This document shows, piece after piece, positions 53,460 through 64,000 of a stretch of DNA of 64,000 bases (position 1 is the stretch's first letter; every line of letters starts with the position of its first letter). The translations under genes were made by a program, and so were the position numbers. A model generated the notes under the pieces. The model was not told where the DNA came from, did no database searches, and was given only the letters and a program-made list of their open reading frames with translations. Source of the stretch: Kitasatospora sp. NBC_01287 (lineage in GTDB: Bacteria > Actinomycetota > Actinomycetes > Streptomycetales > Streptomycetaceae); assembly GCF_026340565.1 (NCBI RefSeq), contig NZ_JAPEPB010000001.1:4750501-4814500 (forward strand). Direction: 5' to 3'.

Positions 53460-53483
53460 TTCTGTGATTCGTTCTGTGATTCG
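53460..53483. repeat. Perfect tandem 12-bp repeat before the MFS gene
   Basis: TTCTGTGATTCG occurs twice back to back, ending at the GGAGAG ribosome-binding site. It creates alternative GTG codons at 53464 and 53476. Confidence 0.9.
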
Positions 53484-53493
53484 GAGAGTTCCT

Positions 53494-54951
53494 GTGCGCA
53501 AGTGGATACCCCTGGCGGCGATCTGCCTGGGCGCGTTCATGCTGCTGGTCGACGTCAGCATCGTGAACGTGGCGCTGCCCAAGATGTCGACCGACCTGCA
53601 CTCCTCCTTCACCTCCCTGCAGTGGGTGGTGGACATCTACGCCCTGGTGCTGGCCGCGCTGCTGATGGCGCTCGGCTCGCTGGGCGACCGGCTCGGCCAC
53701 CGCCGGCTCTACCTCGGCGGCCTGGTCGTCTTCGCCGCCGCCTCGCTGACCTGCGCGCTGGCGCCCGACGCGGCCACCCTGATCGCCTCCCGGGCGGCCC
53801 AGGGGGTGGGCGGCGCCGCGATGATGACCTCGACCACCGCGCTGCTCAACGGCGCCTACCAGGGCCGCGACCGGGGCACCGCGTTCGGCGTCTGGGGCGC
53901 GGTCAACGGCGCGGCGGCGGCCGTCGGGCCGGTGCTCGGCGGGCTGCTCACCGACCAGTTCGGCTGGCGCTCGATCTTCATGGTCAACGTCCCGGTGGCG
54001 GTGCTCGCGCTGGCGATGACCCTGGGCTACCTCAAGGGCGGCGCGGGCGCGGCGCGCGGGCGGCTCGACCTGCTCGGCGCGGTCAGCTTCACCGCCTTCG
54101 CCGGCGCGCTGACCTACGGGCTGATCGAGAGCGGCGACAAGGGCTGGGGCAGCGCGATGGTGCTCGGCCCGATCGCGGTGGGCGTGCTGGCGCTGCTCGT
54201 CTTCGTGCTGGCCGAACTGCGCGCCGGCCGCTCGGGCCAGCCGCTGCTGGACCTGGGCCTGCTGCGCAACCGCACCTTCCTCGGCCTGACCCTGGCCGGC
54301 CTGCTGCTCACCGCCGCCGCCTTCGCGCAGCTCACCTACACCTCGCTCTGGCTGCAGCAGGTGCTGGACCTCAGCCCGCTCGACGCCGGGCTCGCGGTCT
54401 GCCCGCTGGCCCTGGCCGCCTTCGTGGTGGCACTGGTCAGCGGCAAGGTGATGCACCGCTTCGCGCCGCAGCTGCCGATCGGCGTGGGCCTGCTGCTGAT
54501 CGGCGGCGGCACCCTGCTGCTCGGCCTGGTGTCGGCCGGCTCCGGCTGGGCCGCGCTGCTGCCCGGCCTGCTGGTCACCGGCGTCGGCGTCGGGATGTCC
54601 ACCCCGCTGCTGATGTCCACCGCGCTGGCGGCGGTGCCGCGCGAGCGGGCCGGGATGGCCAGCGGCGCGATCAACACCGCGCGCCAGCTGGGCTACGCGC
54701 TGGGCATCGCGCTGCTCGGCACCATCTTCCAGAACCGGGTGCGGGAGTTCACCGGCCACGCGGTGGGCCGCCCCGACCTGCACGCGGCCTTCGCGGCCGG
54801 CCTGGACCGGGTCTTCCTGATCGCGGGCTGCACCGGACTGGTGGCGGGCGTCCTGGTGCTCGCCCTGGTCCGCCGCACGCCCCCGCCCGCCTGGGCCGCC
54901 GCCCCGGCCCAGGCGGCGCCGACGGACGCGGTCGCGGCGGCCAGGTCGTAG
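53494..54951 (+). CDS. DHA2-type MFS drug exporter
   Basis: 485 aa from GTG 53494, chosen because GGAGAG lies just upstream; GTG 53464 would add ten residues. 14 predicted helices, with LLVDVSIVNVALPKM in TM1 and LGSLGDRLGHRRLYLGG in the TM2-3 loop, the EmrB/QacA signature, plus motif C around AAVGPVLGGLL. It is a proton-driven exporter of drugs or metabolites, probably controlled by the divergent Lrp-type regulator. Confidence 0.9.
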   Translation: MRKWIPLAAICLGAFMLLVDVSIVNVALPKMSTDLHSSFTSLQWVVDIYALVLAALLMALGSLGDRLGHRRLYLGGLVVFAAASLTCALAPDAATLIASRAAQGVGGAAMMTSTTALLNGAYQGRDRGTAFGVWGAVNGAAAAVGPVLGGLLTDQFGWRSIFMVNVPVAVLALAMTLGYLKGGAGAARGRLDLLGAVSFTAFAGALTYGLIESGDKGWGSAMVLGPIAVGVLALLVFVLAELRAGRSGQPLLDLGLLRNRTFLGLTLAGLLLTAAAFAQLTYTSLWLQQVLDLSPLDAGLAVCPLALAAFVVALVSGKVMHRFAPQLPIGVGLLLIGGGTLLLGLVSAGSGWAALLPGLLVTGVGVGMSTPLLMSTALAAVPRERAGMASGAINTARQLGYALGIALLGTIFQNRVREFTGHAVGRPDLHAAFAAGLDRVFLIAGCTGLVAGVLVLALVRRTPPPAWAAAPAQAAPTDAVAAARS

Positions 54952-55009
54952 GTCCTGTCGCGCCGCCCCCGCCCCCGCCCCCGCCCCCGCGGCCGCTCGG
55001 CGGGCGTCC

Positions 55010-56713
55010 TCAGCCGGGCTCCTGGAGCTGGGCCACCGGTTGGCGCAGCCCGCGTTCGGCCAGCGCCGCCCGCCAGGCCTCGGCCTGCGCGGGCTCGCCG
55101 GCGTGCGGGTGCCAGAGCCGCACGAGGGTGTCGTCGGCCAGTTCGTGCACCTGGCCGGCCAGGTCGCGCAGCAGCCAGTGCTCGGAGCCGGCGCGGCGCA
55201 CCGGCAGGCCCCGCACCGGGCCTGACCGGCCGTCGATCTCCCAGACCAGGGTCCGGGTGAGCGCGGCCGGCCCGGGGCTGTCCAGGAAGGCGGCGCGCCA
55301 GCGGGCCGCCGGGGTCCCCGGGTCGCTCACCAGCCGCTCGGCCAAGGCGCCTCGGTAGGTCTGGAGTTGCCCGCGCAGCTCGGCCAGCCGGGAGCGCAGC
55401 GCGGCGTACCGGGCCGGGTGGCGCTCGCGGACCTGGGAGGGGACCCGGGTCAGCAGGCTGCCGGCCTGGTTGCGGAAGCGCAGCTCCACCGAGCCGGCGG
55501 GGTCGAAGACGAAGACCGCCGTGTAGGCGCCGACCGGCACGGTGAGTCCGGTCAGATCGACCCCGGCGGGCAGGTCGCGGACCGCGGCCAGCTCCTCGCG
55601 GGCCAGCCGGGCGGCGGCGGGCGACTGCGCGGTCAGCAGCCGGCGGTGCCGGCCCGCACCCGACTCGCCGGCCAGGGCGGCCAGCGCGGCGAGCCCGGCA
55701 CGGATGAAGTGGGCGGCGCCGGGCGGGAGTTCCTCCATCGCGCGGCCTGCGTGGCAGCGCAGGGCCAGGCCCAGGTGCTGGATCGCCCGGTGGTCCTCGG
55801 CGACCACCGCCGCCCAGGCCAGCGCACCCAGCAACTGCCCGCCGCGCTCGCTCGGCGGGCCCGCGTGCCAGGCCTTCGCCGGGCAGCCGGTCGGCTCGCC
55901 GTACCCGGCGGCCAGCAGCACCCGAAGGGGCTCCTTGAGCGCGGGAGCGAGCTGCAGCGCCTCCCTGACCCGGCCGAGCCAGCGGTAGTCGGGCCGCAGC
56001 TCGGTCGCGTCCGCGCACAGCCCCAGCAGCCGCAGCGCGGGCTCCTGGTAGAGCGTGGCACCGAGCCCGCAGCGGGCCGCGCTCGCGAACGGGTCGTCAG
56101 CGGGCAGTAGCGTCCCGGTGTCGACCTCGGTGGGCAGCAGCGCGCGCAGCCGCTCGGCGAAGGCGCGCTGCTCCGGGTCGGGCCGCTGGTCGGGGCCGTG
56201 GAAGTCGGTGTGGCAGCCGAAGCGCACGGCGAGCAGCGTGCGCAGGTAGGGGTGGAACGCCTCGCGCTCGGCCGGCGCCAGCTCCTCGTACGCGGCCAGC
56301 GGCAGTTCGAGGCAGCTCTCCGTGGTCAGCCAGCGGGTGGTCGGGTGCAGCGGGTCGACGCCCTTGAGGGCCAGCGCGAAGAGCTCGTGCACCTCCTCGG
56401 GCCGCCACCCGCAGTGTGCCTCGCGCAGCGCGACGGTGGCCGCCCACTCGTAGTCCTCGGCCACCAGGCCGGTGCGCTCGTGCTGCAGCCGCAGCGCGAT
56501 CTCGCGGCGGGTCGCGGCCGGGAGGGCGTCGAGCAGCGCGGTGGTGGCCGGCGCGTCCTGGGCGCCGTCGGTCCGGCTGCGCAGCACGTCCTGGCGTCCG
56601 GCCCGCACCAGCGCCCGGCCGAGCGGGCCGGGCCGCAACGGAGAGCCGTGCCGCAGGCCCGTCACCCGCGGAAACTCGCCGCCGAGCAGGAACAGTCGTT
56701 GCCAGCGCTTCAT
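55010..56713 (-). CDS. Short DUF4132-related protein
   Basis: 567 aa from ATG 56713. The C-terminal part (AGQVHELADDTLVRLWHPH, then WRAALAERGLRQPVAQ) matches what I recall as the start of the DUF4132 region found in MolR/WGR-type proteins. In those proteins the homology continues well past this point. Here it stops eight residues later, so the protein appears truncated. The rest is helical, Leu/Ala/Arg-rich, without signal or TM segments. It is convergent with the MFS gene across a run of GCCCCC repeats (about 54965-54990). Confidence 0.6.
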   Translation of the reverse strand: MKRWQRLFLLGGEFPRVTGLRHGSPLRPGPLGRALVRAGRQDVLRSRTDGAQDAPATTALLDALPAATRREIALRLQHERTGLVAEDYEWAATVALREAHCGWRPEEVHELFALALKGVDPLHPTTRWLTTESCLELPLAAYEELAPAEREAFHPYLRTLLAVRFGCHTDFHGPDQRPDPEQRAFAERLRALLPTEVDTGTLLPADDPFASAARCGLGATLYQEPALRLLGLCADATELRPDYRWLGRVREALQLAPALKEPLRVLLAAGYGEPTGCPAKAWHAGPPSERGGQLLGALAWAAVVAEDHRAIQHLGLALRCHAGRAMEELPPGAAHFIRAGLAALAALAGESGAGRHRRLLTAQSPAAARLAREELAAVRDLPAGVDLTGLTVPVGAYTAVFVFDPAGSVELRFRNQAGSLLTRVPSQVRERHPARYAALRSRLAELRGQLQTYRGALAERLVSDPGTPAARWRAAFLDSPGPAALTRTLVWEIDGRSGPVRGLPVRRAGSEHWLLRDLAGQVHELADDTLVRLWHPHAGEPAQAEAWRAALAERGLRQPVAQLQEPG

Positions 56714-56809
56714 CCACGCTCACCCCCGTCGTACGTCCTACCGCATCGGGGCGCGCCGGGAACACGCAGGGCCGGCCCAGGAGCGCCGCGGCACTCGAAC
56801 GAAAGGTCG

Positions 56810-56825
56810 AATGGTAGAGACCTGT
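56810..56825. promoter_or_regulatory. DasR/ChiR-like element 1
   Basis: AATGGTAGAGACCTGT matches 11 of 16 positions of the DasR-responsive consensus (core TGGT..AGACC) and resembles the 12-bp direct repeats known upstream of Streptomyces chitinase genes. Confidence 0.6.
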
Positions 56826-56896
56826 TCAACCGTCGCTCGGCCATTGGCGGACGAATTCGGACGTTTGGGCCGGTCGGAGACTCCGTCAGATTGCGG

Positions 56897-56912
56897 ATTG
56901 GTACAGACCTGT
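56897..56912. promoter_or_regulatory. DasR/ChiR-like element 2
   Basis: ATTGGTACAGACCTGT, 87 bp after element 1, differs from it at two positions and again matches 11 of 16 of the DasR consensus. Paired elements upstream of a chitinase suggest control by chitin or N-acetylglucosamine. Confidence 0.65.
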
Positions 56913-57056
56913 TGACCCGAAGGGTCATCAGGACATACGTTCTGCGCCAATCCGCGGAAGCGCGGTCGGGCCGGGTGCGCACCTGCCCGACCCAGGTACA
57001 CCTCCCCCCACACTGCGCCCGGAACCCCACCGCCGGGCGTGACTCCTGGAGCGACC

Positions 57057-59492
<2,436 letters not shown>

Positions 59493-59534
59493 TCAGCGGG
59501 CAGCAAGCAGCACCACGGGCGGGAACGGCCCGTA

Positions 59535-59569
59535 CGGCCCCCGGCGCGAGCTCTCGGCGCCGGGGGCCG
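59535..59569 (+). terminator. Chitinase terminator
   Basis: CGGCCCCCGGCGC (59535-59547) pairs perfectly with 59557-59569 around a 9-nt loop, 43 bp after the stop. Confidence 0.85.
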
Positions 59570-59661
59570 CGGCTGTTCCGCCCGTCACTACCACCTGCTA
59601 ATCTCAGCCGATTTCACCGCGGCGCACCGCCGCGGACCAGACGGGGCAAGAGGGAAAAACC

Positions 59662-60456
59662 ATGGCAATTCGCCGGGCCAAGCAGAAGGCTCAGGTCATC
59701 GAGAAGCTCTCCCAGGTGGCACCGCCCGGGGAGACGTTCATCGCGTGCGTGCACGTGGAGACCGGCCCGAGCCCCTGGCTCAACGCGGTCTTCGACGAGG
59801 TCCCGCTGCTCGGTCTGATCGTCGCGCTGACCCGGCGGTTCTACTTCCTCACCCTCACCAACAGCTCGGTCGTGGTCAACGTCGCGAGCCGCTGGACCAA
59901 CCGGCCCGGCGAGGTGGTCGGGGTCTACCCGCGCAACGCCTTCCCGGTCGAGCGGGTCAAGCGGGCCACCATCTGGAGCTCGATGTACCTGCAGCTCCCC
60001 GGTGACAGCAAGCCGCGCCGGCTGAACATCCACCGCTACTGGCGTGCCGAGATGGACCAGCTCTCCGCCGCCTTCCCGCCCGGGGCGATGGCGGACGGCT
60101 CGCTGCCGCCGGCCGTGGCCGGGCAGATGCTGCCGCCGCAGGGTCAGCCCTACCCGCAGCAGGGCCTGCCGCAGGGTCAGCCCTACCCGCAGCAGGGCCT
60201 GCCCCAGGGTCAGCCCTACCCGCAGCAGGGCCTGCCGCAGGGTCAGCCCTACCCGCAGCCGGCGCCGGGTCAGCCGTTCCCGCCGCAGGCCGCACCGCCC
60301 GCGCAGCCGTTCCCGCAGCAGGCCGCTCCCCAGCCCGCCCCGCCGGCCCAGCCGTTCCCGCAGCAGCAGCCGGCCCAGAACCCCTACGACGGGCAGAACC
60401 CGTACGGCGGCCAGCCGGGCCACCCGAGCTACGCGCCGCACCCCGACCAGCACTGA
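59662..60456 (+). CDS. Uncharacterised protein with QGQPYPQQGLP repeats
   Basis: 264 aa from ATG 59662. The N-terminal ~130 residues are a compact mixed domain (VIEKLSQVAPPGETFIACVH, then RFYFLTLTNSSVVVNV), possibly PH-like, with no signal peptide. The C-terminal half is Pro/Gln-rich with three exact 11-residue repeats and a partial fourth, then PFPPQ/PFPQQ motifs. Similar Pro-rich tails occur in actinobacterial membrane-associated or polarity proteins. Function unknown. Confidence 0.7.
   Translation: MAIRRAKQKAQVIEKLSQVAPPGETFIACVHVETGPSPWLNAVFDEVPLLGLIVALTRRFYFLTLTNSSVVVNVASRWTNRPGEVVGVYPRNAFPVERVKRATIWSSMYLQLPGDSKPRRLNIHRYWRAEMDQLSAAFPPGAMADGSLPPAVAGQMLPPQGQPYPQQGLPQGQPYPQQGLPQGQPYPQQGLPQGQPYPQPAPGQPFPPQAAPPAQPFPQQAAPQPAPPAQPFPQQQPAQNPYDGQNPYGGQPGHPSYAPHPDQH
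60139..60259 (+). repeat. 33-bp coding tandem repeat
   Basis: Three units of 33 bp (60139-60171, 60172-60204, 60205-60237) plus 22 bp encode QGQPYPQQGLP. Near-identity suggests recent slippage or gene conversion. Confidence 0.9.
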
Positions 60457-60547
60457 CCGCCGGTCACCACCCGCGATCGCCCACCGCGCCGCTGTGCCCA
60501 CTCCGCCCGTTCCGGTCCACCGGGGCGGGCGGAGTACGGTGACCGGT

Positions 60548-61432
60548 GTGAACGACCTCGCCATCCGCGAGCTGCGGATCCTTGTCGCCGTCGAGCGCGC
60601 GGGCAGCTTCACCGCCGCCGCCGAGGCGCTGGGGCTGACCCAGTCCGCCGTCTCCCACGCCGTCAGCGCCTGCGAGCGCAAGATCGGCACGGTCCTCTTC
60701 GACCGCGGCCGGCACGGCGCCCGCCCCACCGCGGCCGGGGTGCGCGCGGCGGCCCACGCCCGCCGGATCCTGCGGCTGCTGGACGCGCTGCCCGACGAGG
60801 CGCGCGGCGCGAGCACCCAGGTGCTCAGCGGTCCGCTGCGGATCGCCGCCTTCCGCACCGCCGCCGTCCACCTGCTGCCCACCGTGCTGAGCCGGATCAA
60901 GGCCGCCCACCCGGGCCTGGCCCCCGAGGTGCGGATCGTCCCCGAGGTCGGGCGCGGCACCGCCGGCGAGGTCCAGGACGGCCGGGCCGACCTCGGCATC
61001 GCCACCCTGAGCGGCAGTTACCGGCTGCCGGAGGGCCTGGTGGCCGGAGAGCTCTTCGAGGAGGCCTACTCGCTGGTCCACCCCGCAGGGCACACCGACC
61101 CGCGCACCCTGCCGCTGATCGACTGGACCGAGAACTGCTCCTCCTACACGCGGGAGTGGTGGGCGGTCCAGGACTGGCTGCCCGCCACCCGGCTGGACGC
61201 CGGCGAGGACAGCGTGGTGCTCTCCATGGTGGCGGGCGGGATGGGGATGGCGGTGATGCCCCGGCTCGCGCTGCTGGACGCGCCCGCCACGGTGGCGGTG
61301 ACCGACCTGGGCGCGGAGCGGCCCACCCGGACGGTGGGTTACGTGACCACCCCGGAGCTGGCACGGACGCTGGGTGTGCGGGCGCTGATCCGCGAGCTGC
61401 GCGGCGCGGCGGCGGCGGGCGTGGCGGCATGA
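60548..61432 (+). CDS. LysR-family transcriptional regulator
   Basis: 294 aa from leaderless GTG 60548 (TACGGT box 7 nt before). HTH GSFTAAAEALGLTQSAVSHAV, then a LysR substrate-binding domain (GPLRIAAFRTAAVHLLPTVL, and VVLSMVAGGMGMAVMPRLAL near the end). The flanking genes give no clear clue to its target. Confidence 0.87.
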   Translation: MNDLAIRELRILVAVERAGSFTAAAEALGLTQSAVSHAVSACERKIGTVLFDRGRHGARPTAAGVRAAAHARRILRLLDALPDEARGASTQVLSGPLRIAAFRTAAVHLLPTVLSRIKAAHPGLAPEVRIVPEVGRGTAGEVQDGRADLGIATLSGSYRLPEGLVAGELFEEAYSLVHPAGHTDPRTLPLIDWTENCSSYTREWWAVQDWLPATRLDAGEDSVVLSMVAGGMGMAVMPRLALLDAPATVAVTDLGAERPTRTVGYVTTPELARTLGVRALIRELRGAAAAGVAA

Positions 61433-61539
61433 CCGGACGCCCGGCCGGACGCTCGGGTGCCCGGCTGGACGCCTGACTGGACGCCTGACCTGCGCTTCGG
61501 CTCTACTCGACAGCGATCCCGCCCTCGGAGAGGACCCAC

Positions 61540-62346
61540 GTGCCCGAGTCCACCGCCCTGACCGGCGACTGCGCCAACTGCTTCGGCCTGTGCTGCGTCG
61601 CGCTGCCCTTCACGGCCTCCGCGGACTTCGCGGTCACCAAGGAGGCGGGCAAGCCCTGCCGCAACCTGCAGGCCGACTTCCGCTGCGGGATCCACACCCG
61701 GCTGCGGCAGCAGGGCTTCGCCGGCTGCACGGTCTACGACTGCTTCGGCGCCGGGCAGCGGGTCTCCCAGGTCACCTTCGGCGGCGCCGACTGGCGCCAG
61801 GCACCGGGGACCGCGGGCCAGATGTTCGCGGTCTTCCCGGTGGTGCGCCAGCTGCACGAGTTGCTCTGGTACCTCGCCGAGGCGCTCACCCTCGCCCCGG
61901 CGGCCGAGCTGCGCCCCGAGCTGCGTGAGCTGCTGGCCGCCACCGAGGCGCTGGCCGCCGGCACCGACGCCGCCGCCCTGCTCGCACTGGACCTGCCCGC
62001 CCACCGCGGCCGGGTCAACACGCTGCTGCTGCGGGCAGGTGAGCTGGTGCGGGCCACCGTGCCGGGCAAGAAGCGCGACCGCCGCGGCGCCGACCTGATC
62101 GGCGCCAAGCTCGCCGGTGCCTCGCTGCGCGGCGCCGACCTGCGCGGCGCCTACCTGATCGCCGCCGACCTGACCCGGGCCGATCTGCGCACCGCGGACC
62201 TGATCGGCGCCGACCTGCGTGACACCAGGCTGCACGGCGCCGACCTCACCGGCGCCTTCTTCCTCACCCAGCCCCAGCTCAACGCCGCCAAGGGCGACGC
62301 GGCCACCAAGCTCCCGGCCGGCCTCACCCGCCCGTCGCACTGGTAG
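61540..62346 (+). CDS. Pentapeptide-repeat protein with Cys-rich N-terminus
   Basis: 268 aa from GTG 61540. The N-terminus has about seven Cys in 70 residues (CANCFGLCC, CRNLQADFRCG, GCTVYDCFG), suggesting a metal or Fe-S site. After a helical middle, residues ~185-245 are pentapeptide repeats with A(D/N)Lxx periodicity (GADLIGAKLAGASLRGADLR), forming a right-handed quadrilateral beta-helix. Similar two-part proteins are common in Streptomyces, function unknown; DNA-mimic activity of other pentapeptide proteins should not be assumed. Confidence 0.82.
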   Translation: MPESTALTGDCANCFGLCCVALPFTASADFAVTKEAGKPCRNLQADFRCGIHTRLRQQGFAGCTVYDCFGAGQRVSQVTFGGADWRQAPGTAGQMFAVFPVVRQLHELLWYLAEALTLAPAAELRPELRELLAATEALAAGTDAAALLALDLPAHRGRVNTLLLRAGELVRATVPGKKRDRRGADLIGAKLAGASLRGADLRGAYLIAADLTRADLRTADLIGADLRDTRLHGADLTGAFFLTQPQLNAAKGDAATKLPAGLTRPSHW

Positions 62347-62474
62347 CCCAGTCCGGTCCAGCCCCGCCCCGCCCAGCCCCGCGGATCACGCTGTCGGACC
62401 TTCATGATCGAATCCAAGGCGCTACCTGTGGCACCAGTGCCTGACGATCGATCCGAAACCCGAGGTGACCGACC

Positions 62475-63047
62475 ATGGCGGAGCGCGCCCCCGCACCGCA
62501 GATCCGGCTCGAACCCTGGGCGGACACGCCCGAGTTCCTCGAACTGCTGCACCGGACCAACGCCCCCGAGATGACCGAGCACCTCGGCGGCCCGGAGACG
62601 GCGGAGCAGGTGCTCGCGCGGCACCAGCGCTACGTCCGGCTCAGCGGCTCGGAGACCGCGCAGATGTTCGGGGTGGTGCTGGCGGAGACGGGGGAGGTGG
62701 CCGGCAGCATCGGGTACTGGGAGCACGAGTGGCGGGGCGAGCCCGGCTACGAGACCGGCTGGGGCGTGCTGCCCGCGTTCCAGGGCCGGGGGATCGCCGC
62801 CGCCGCCGTGGCCGCCGCCGCCGTGGCCGCCGCGGCAGCCGCCGCGCGGGCGGAGCGCGGGCACCGCTGGCTGCACGCCTTCCCGTCGGTCGACAACCTC
62901 GCGTCCAACGCGCTCTGCCGCCGCGCCGGGTTCACCCTGGTCGAGGCCTGCGACTTCGAGTACCCGCCCGGCAACCTCATGCGCTGCAACGACTGGCGCC
63001 TCGACCTGGCACCTCGACCTGGCGAAATGCCGGTGCGGCAGGGATGA
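62475..63047 (+). CDS. GNAT-family N-acetyltransferase
   Basis: 190 aa from ATG 62475 (GAGGTGACC upstream). A RimJ/RimL-like fold: EVAGSIGYWEHEWRGEPGYETGWGVLP-like strands, then the acetyl-CoA loop QGRGIAAAAV, and VDNLASNALCRRAGFTLVE near the end. A poly-Ala expansion (AAAVAAAAVAAAAAAAR) from GCC/GTG repeats follows the CoA loop. Acceptor unknown. Confidence 0.84.
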   Translation: MAERAPAPQIRLEPWADTPEFLELLHRTNAPEMTEHLGGPETAEQVLARHQRYVRLSGSETAQMFGVVLAETGEVAGSIGYWEHEWRGEPGYETGWGVLPAFQGRGIAAAAVAAAAVAAAAAAARAERGHRWLHAFPSVDNLASNALCRRAGFTLVEACDFEYPPGNLMRCNDWRLDLAPRPGEMPVRQG

Positions 63048-63237
63048 CCGACGCGAACGGAGCGGCGGCGACGGAGTACGACGCCCCACCGCGCACGCCT
63101 GGTCCGCGCTCGGGGCGCCCCGGAGCTGCTCGCGGGTGTGGCGTACCGGCGGGCGCCGGGGGTGCCGGCCGCGCGGCTGCCGGTGCGGGAGCTGGCCCGG
63201 GCCCTGGTCGGTCCGGTGCCGCGCATACGCTCCGACC

Positions 63238-63828
63238 ATGACGGAGACCACCGGCGCCCTTCGCGTCGTCACCACCGAGCGCCTCGAACTGCGCGCCGTG
63301 AGCCTGGACGACCTGGAGCCGCTCTACGCGATCAACTCGGACCCCGAGGCGTGGCGGCACCTGCCCCAGGGCCGGCACACCGACATCGAGCAGACCCGGG
63401 ACTGGATCGAGCGGGCGGCGGAGCGCTGGGCGGACGGTCTCAGCTACTGGACGGTACGGCTGCGCGGCGACGGTGACGGCGGTGGCGCCGGCCCGGTGAT
63501 CGGGATCGGCGGGGTGCAGGCCCAGCAGGGGCGCGGCCACTGGAACCTCTTCTACCGGCTGGCGACCGCCCACTGGGGCCGTGGCTACGCGACCGAGCTG
63601 AGCCGGGCGGGGCTCGCCGCTGCCCGGGAGCACAACGCCGAGCTCCCGGTCTTCGCCTGGATCTACGCGCACAACGCCGGGTCGCGCGCGGTGGCCGAGC
63701 GGCTCGGGCTGATCGACCACGGACTGCGGCTCGATCCGATCTACCGCGACCTGCTCCACCTCTACGCGGACCGCCCGCAGCCGGCCTGGCGGGACGGGAC
63801 ACCGCTGGTGACAGGTGATCAGACCTGA
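63238..63828 (+). CDS. GNAT-family N-acetyltransferase (RimJ/RimL type)
   Basis: 196 aa from leaderless ATG 63238 (TACGCT box 6 nt before). TERLELRAVSLDDLEPLYAI is the opening of RimJ/RimL-like acetyltransferases; HWGRGYATELSRAGLAAA is the acetyl-CoA loop, and NAGSRAVAERLGLIDHG follows. It transfers acetyl from acetyl-CoA to an unknown amine. Unrelated in detail to the preceding GNAT gene. Confidence 0.86.
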   Translation: MTETTGALRVVTTERLELRAVSLDDLEPLYAINSDPEAWRHLPQGRHTDIEQTRDWIERAAERWADGLSYWTVRLRGDGDGGGAGPVIGIGGVQAQQGRGHWNLFYRLATAHWGRGYATELSRAGLAAAREHNAELPVFAWIYAHNAGSRAVAERLGLIDHGLRLDPIYRDLLHLYADRPQPAWRDGTPLVTGDQT

Positions 63829-64000
63829 CGGTGCCACAGGTGACGGTTTGCTGGGGATGTGCTGGGTGAATGCTGGGGATGTGGAGATTCCGTGCCGGGC
63901 TGGGCGCTCCGGATGCCCCGTGCTTGACCTGCGGACACCTGGGCGAGGGGCGTAGGACCGCAGGCCGAACGGCAGGCGTGGGATCTGCGTGCGGTGCGGA
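63829..64000. other. Terminal 172 bp without a recognised gene
   Basis: Contains two GCTGGGGATGTG repeats near 63850-63885 and no convincing coding sequence. It may hold the start region of a gene beyond the window. Confidence 0.4.

Larger units (their letters stand above)
56714..57056. other. Promoter region of the chitinase gene
   Basis: 343 bp without a gene, less G/C-rich than average. It contains two related TGGTA-AGACCTGTT elements (listed separately) and should carry the chitinase promoter. Confidence 0.65.

Noticed and set aside
54960..54995. GCCCCC repeats as a CRISPR-like or regulatory array
   Set aside because: A simple six-base C-rich slippage tract without spacers.
63050..63237. 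Possible gene remnant between the two GNAT genes (frame reading LLAGVAYRRAPGVPAARLP)
   Set aside because: No start, no recognisable family and a composition compatible with a chance open frame.

Overview
The window is high-GC actinobacterial DNA with GTG/TTG starts, many ATGA/GTGA gene overlaps, leaderless promoters (a TAnnnT -10 box 6-7 nt before the start codon), Tat substrates, a LAxTG wall protein and a secreted GH18 chitinase. This points to a Streptomycetaceae chromosome (Streptomyces, Kitasatospora or Streptacidiphilus). No rRNA, tRNA, CRISPR array, transposase or integrase was recognised.

Layout. (1) 1-3.7 kb: a Pst-like operon with a PstS-type binding protein (5' end cut by the window), a membrane protein with a sortase fold that lacks the catalytic His and Cys, and PstB. 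(2) 3.7-8.4 kb: a HAD phosphatase, then an XRE regulator / HExxH protease-like / multi-TM / PAP2-like operon. (3) 8.7-12.0 kb: a secreted NHL-type propeller facing a Tat-exported phospholipase C. (4) 12.2-20.6 kb: the most unusual region. A full-length F420-dependent LLM oxidoreductase gene (16795-17682) is accompanied by four truncated copies of its 5' end. Between the copies lie small two-gene cassettes: two VapBC modules, one DUF433/DUF5615 module and one uncharacterised pair. A third, broken VapBC remnant lies beyond a LAxTG surface-protein gene. (5) 20.7-31.8 kb: a quinone-oxidoreductase-like gene, four overlapping genes for related membrane-anchored proteins, a two-ATPase/two-permease ABC operon, and an MFS exporter with a FadR/GntR regulator. 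(6) 32-43.6 kb: conserved core, with an LCP protein, HAD phosphatase, serS, a dense DnaA-box cluster, pheA, and the extracellular copper cluster (DyP peroxidase DtpA, CopCD, PCu(A)C/ECuC, Sco, YcnI). From memory this gene order matches the serS-pheA-dtpA neighbourhood not far from oriC in model Streptomyces. (7) 43.9-54.9 kb: an anti-sigma-type ATPase, LysR, allantoicase, a two-component system divergent from a MacB-type ABC exporter, and an Lrp regulator divergent from an MFS drug exporter. (8) 55-64 kb: a short DUF4132-related protein, a chitinase with paired DasR/ChiR-like sites, a QPYP-repeat protein, LysR, a pentapeptide-repeat protein and two GNAT acetyltransferases.

How it fits together. 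Most of the window is vertically inherited regulatory, transport and envelope function. The LLM locus looks like a repeated landing site for toxin-antitoxin cassettes. The truncated LLM copies keep the start codon region and a leaderless -10 box. They share a 3' junction sequence absent from the intact gene, and one copy differs from the intact gene only at synonymous sites. This pattern fits cassettes arriving together with a donor version of the LLM 5' end. All identities rest on reading the translated sequence and on recalled family knowledge; no database search was run.
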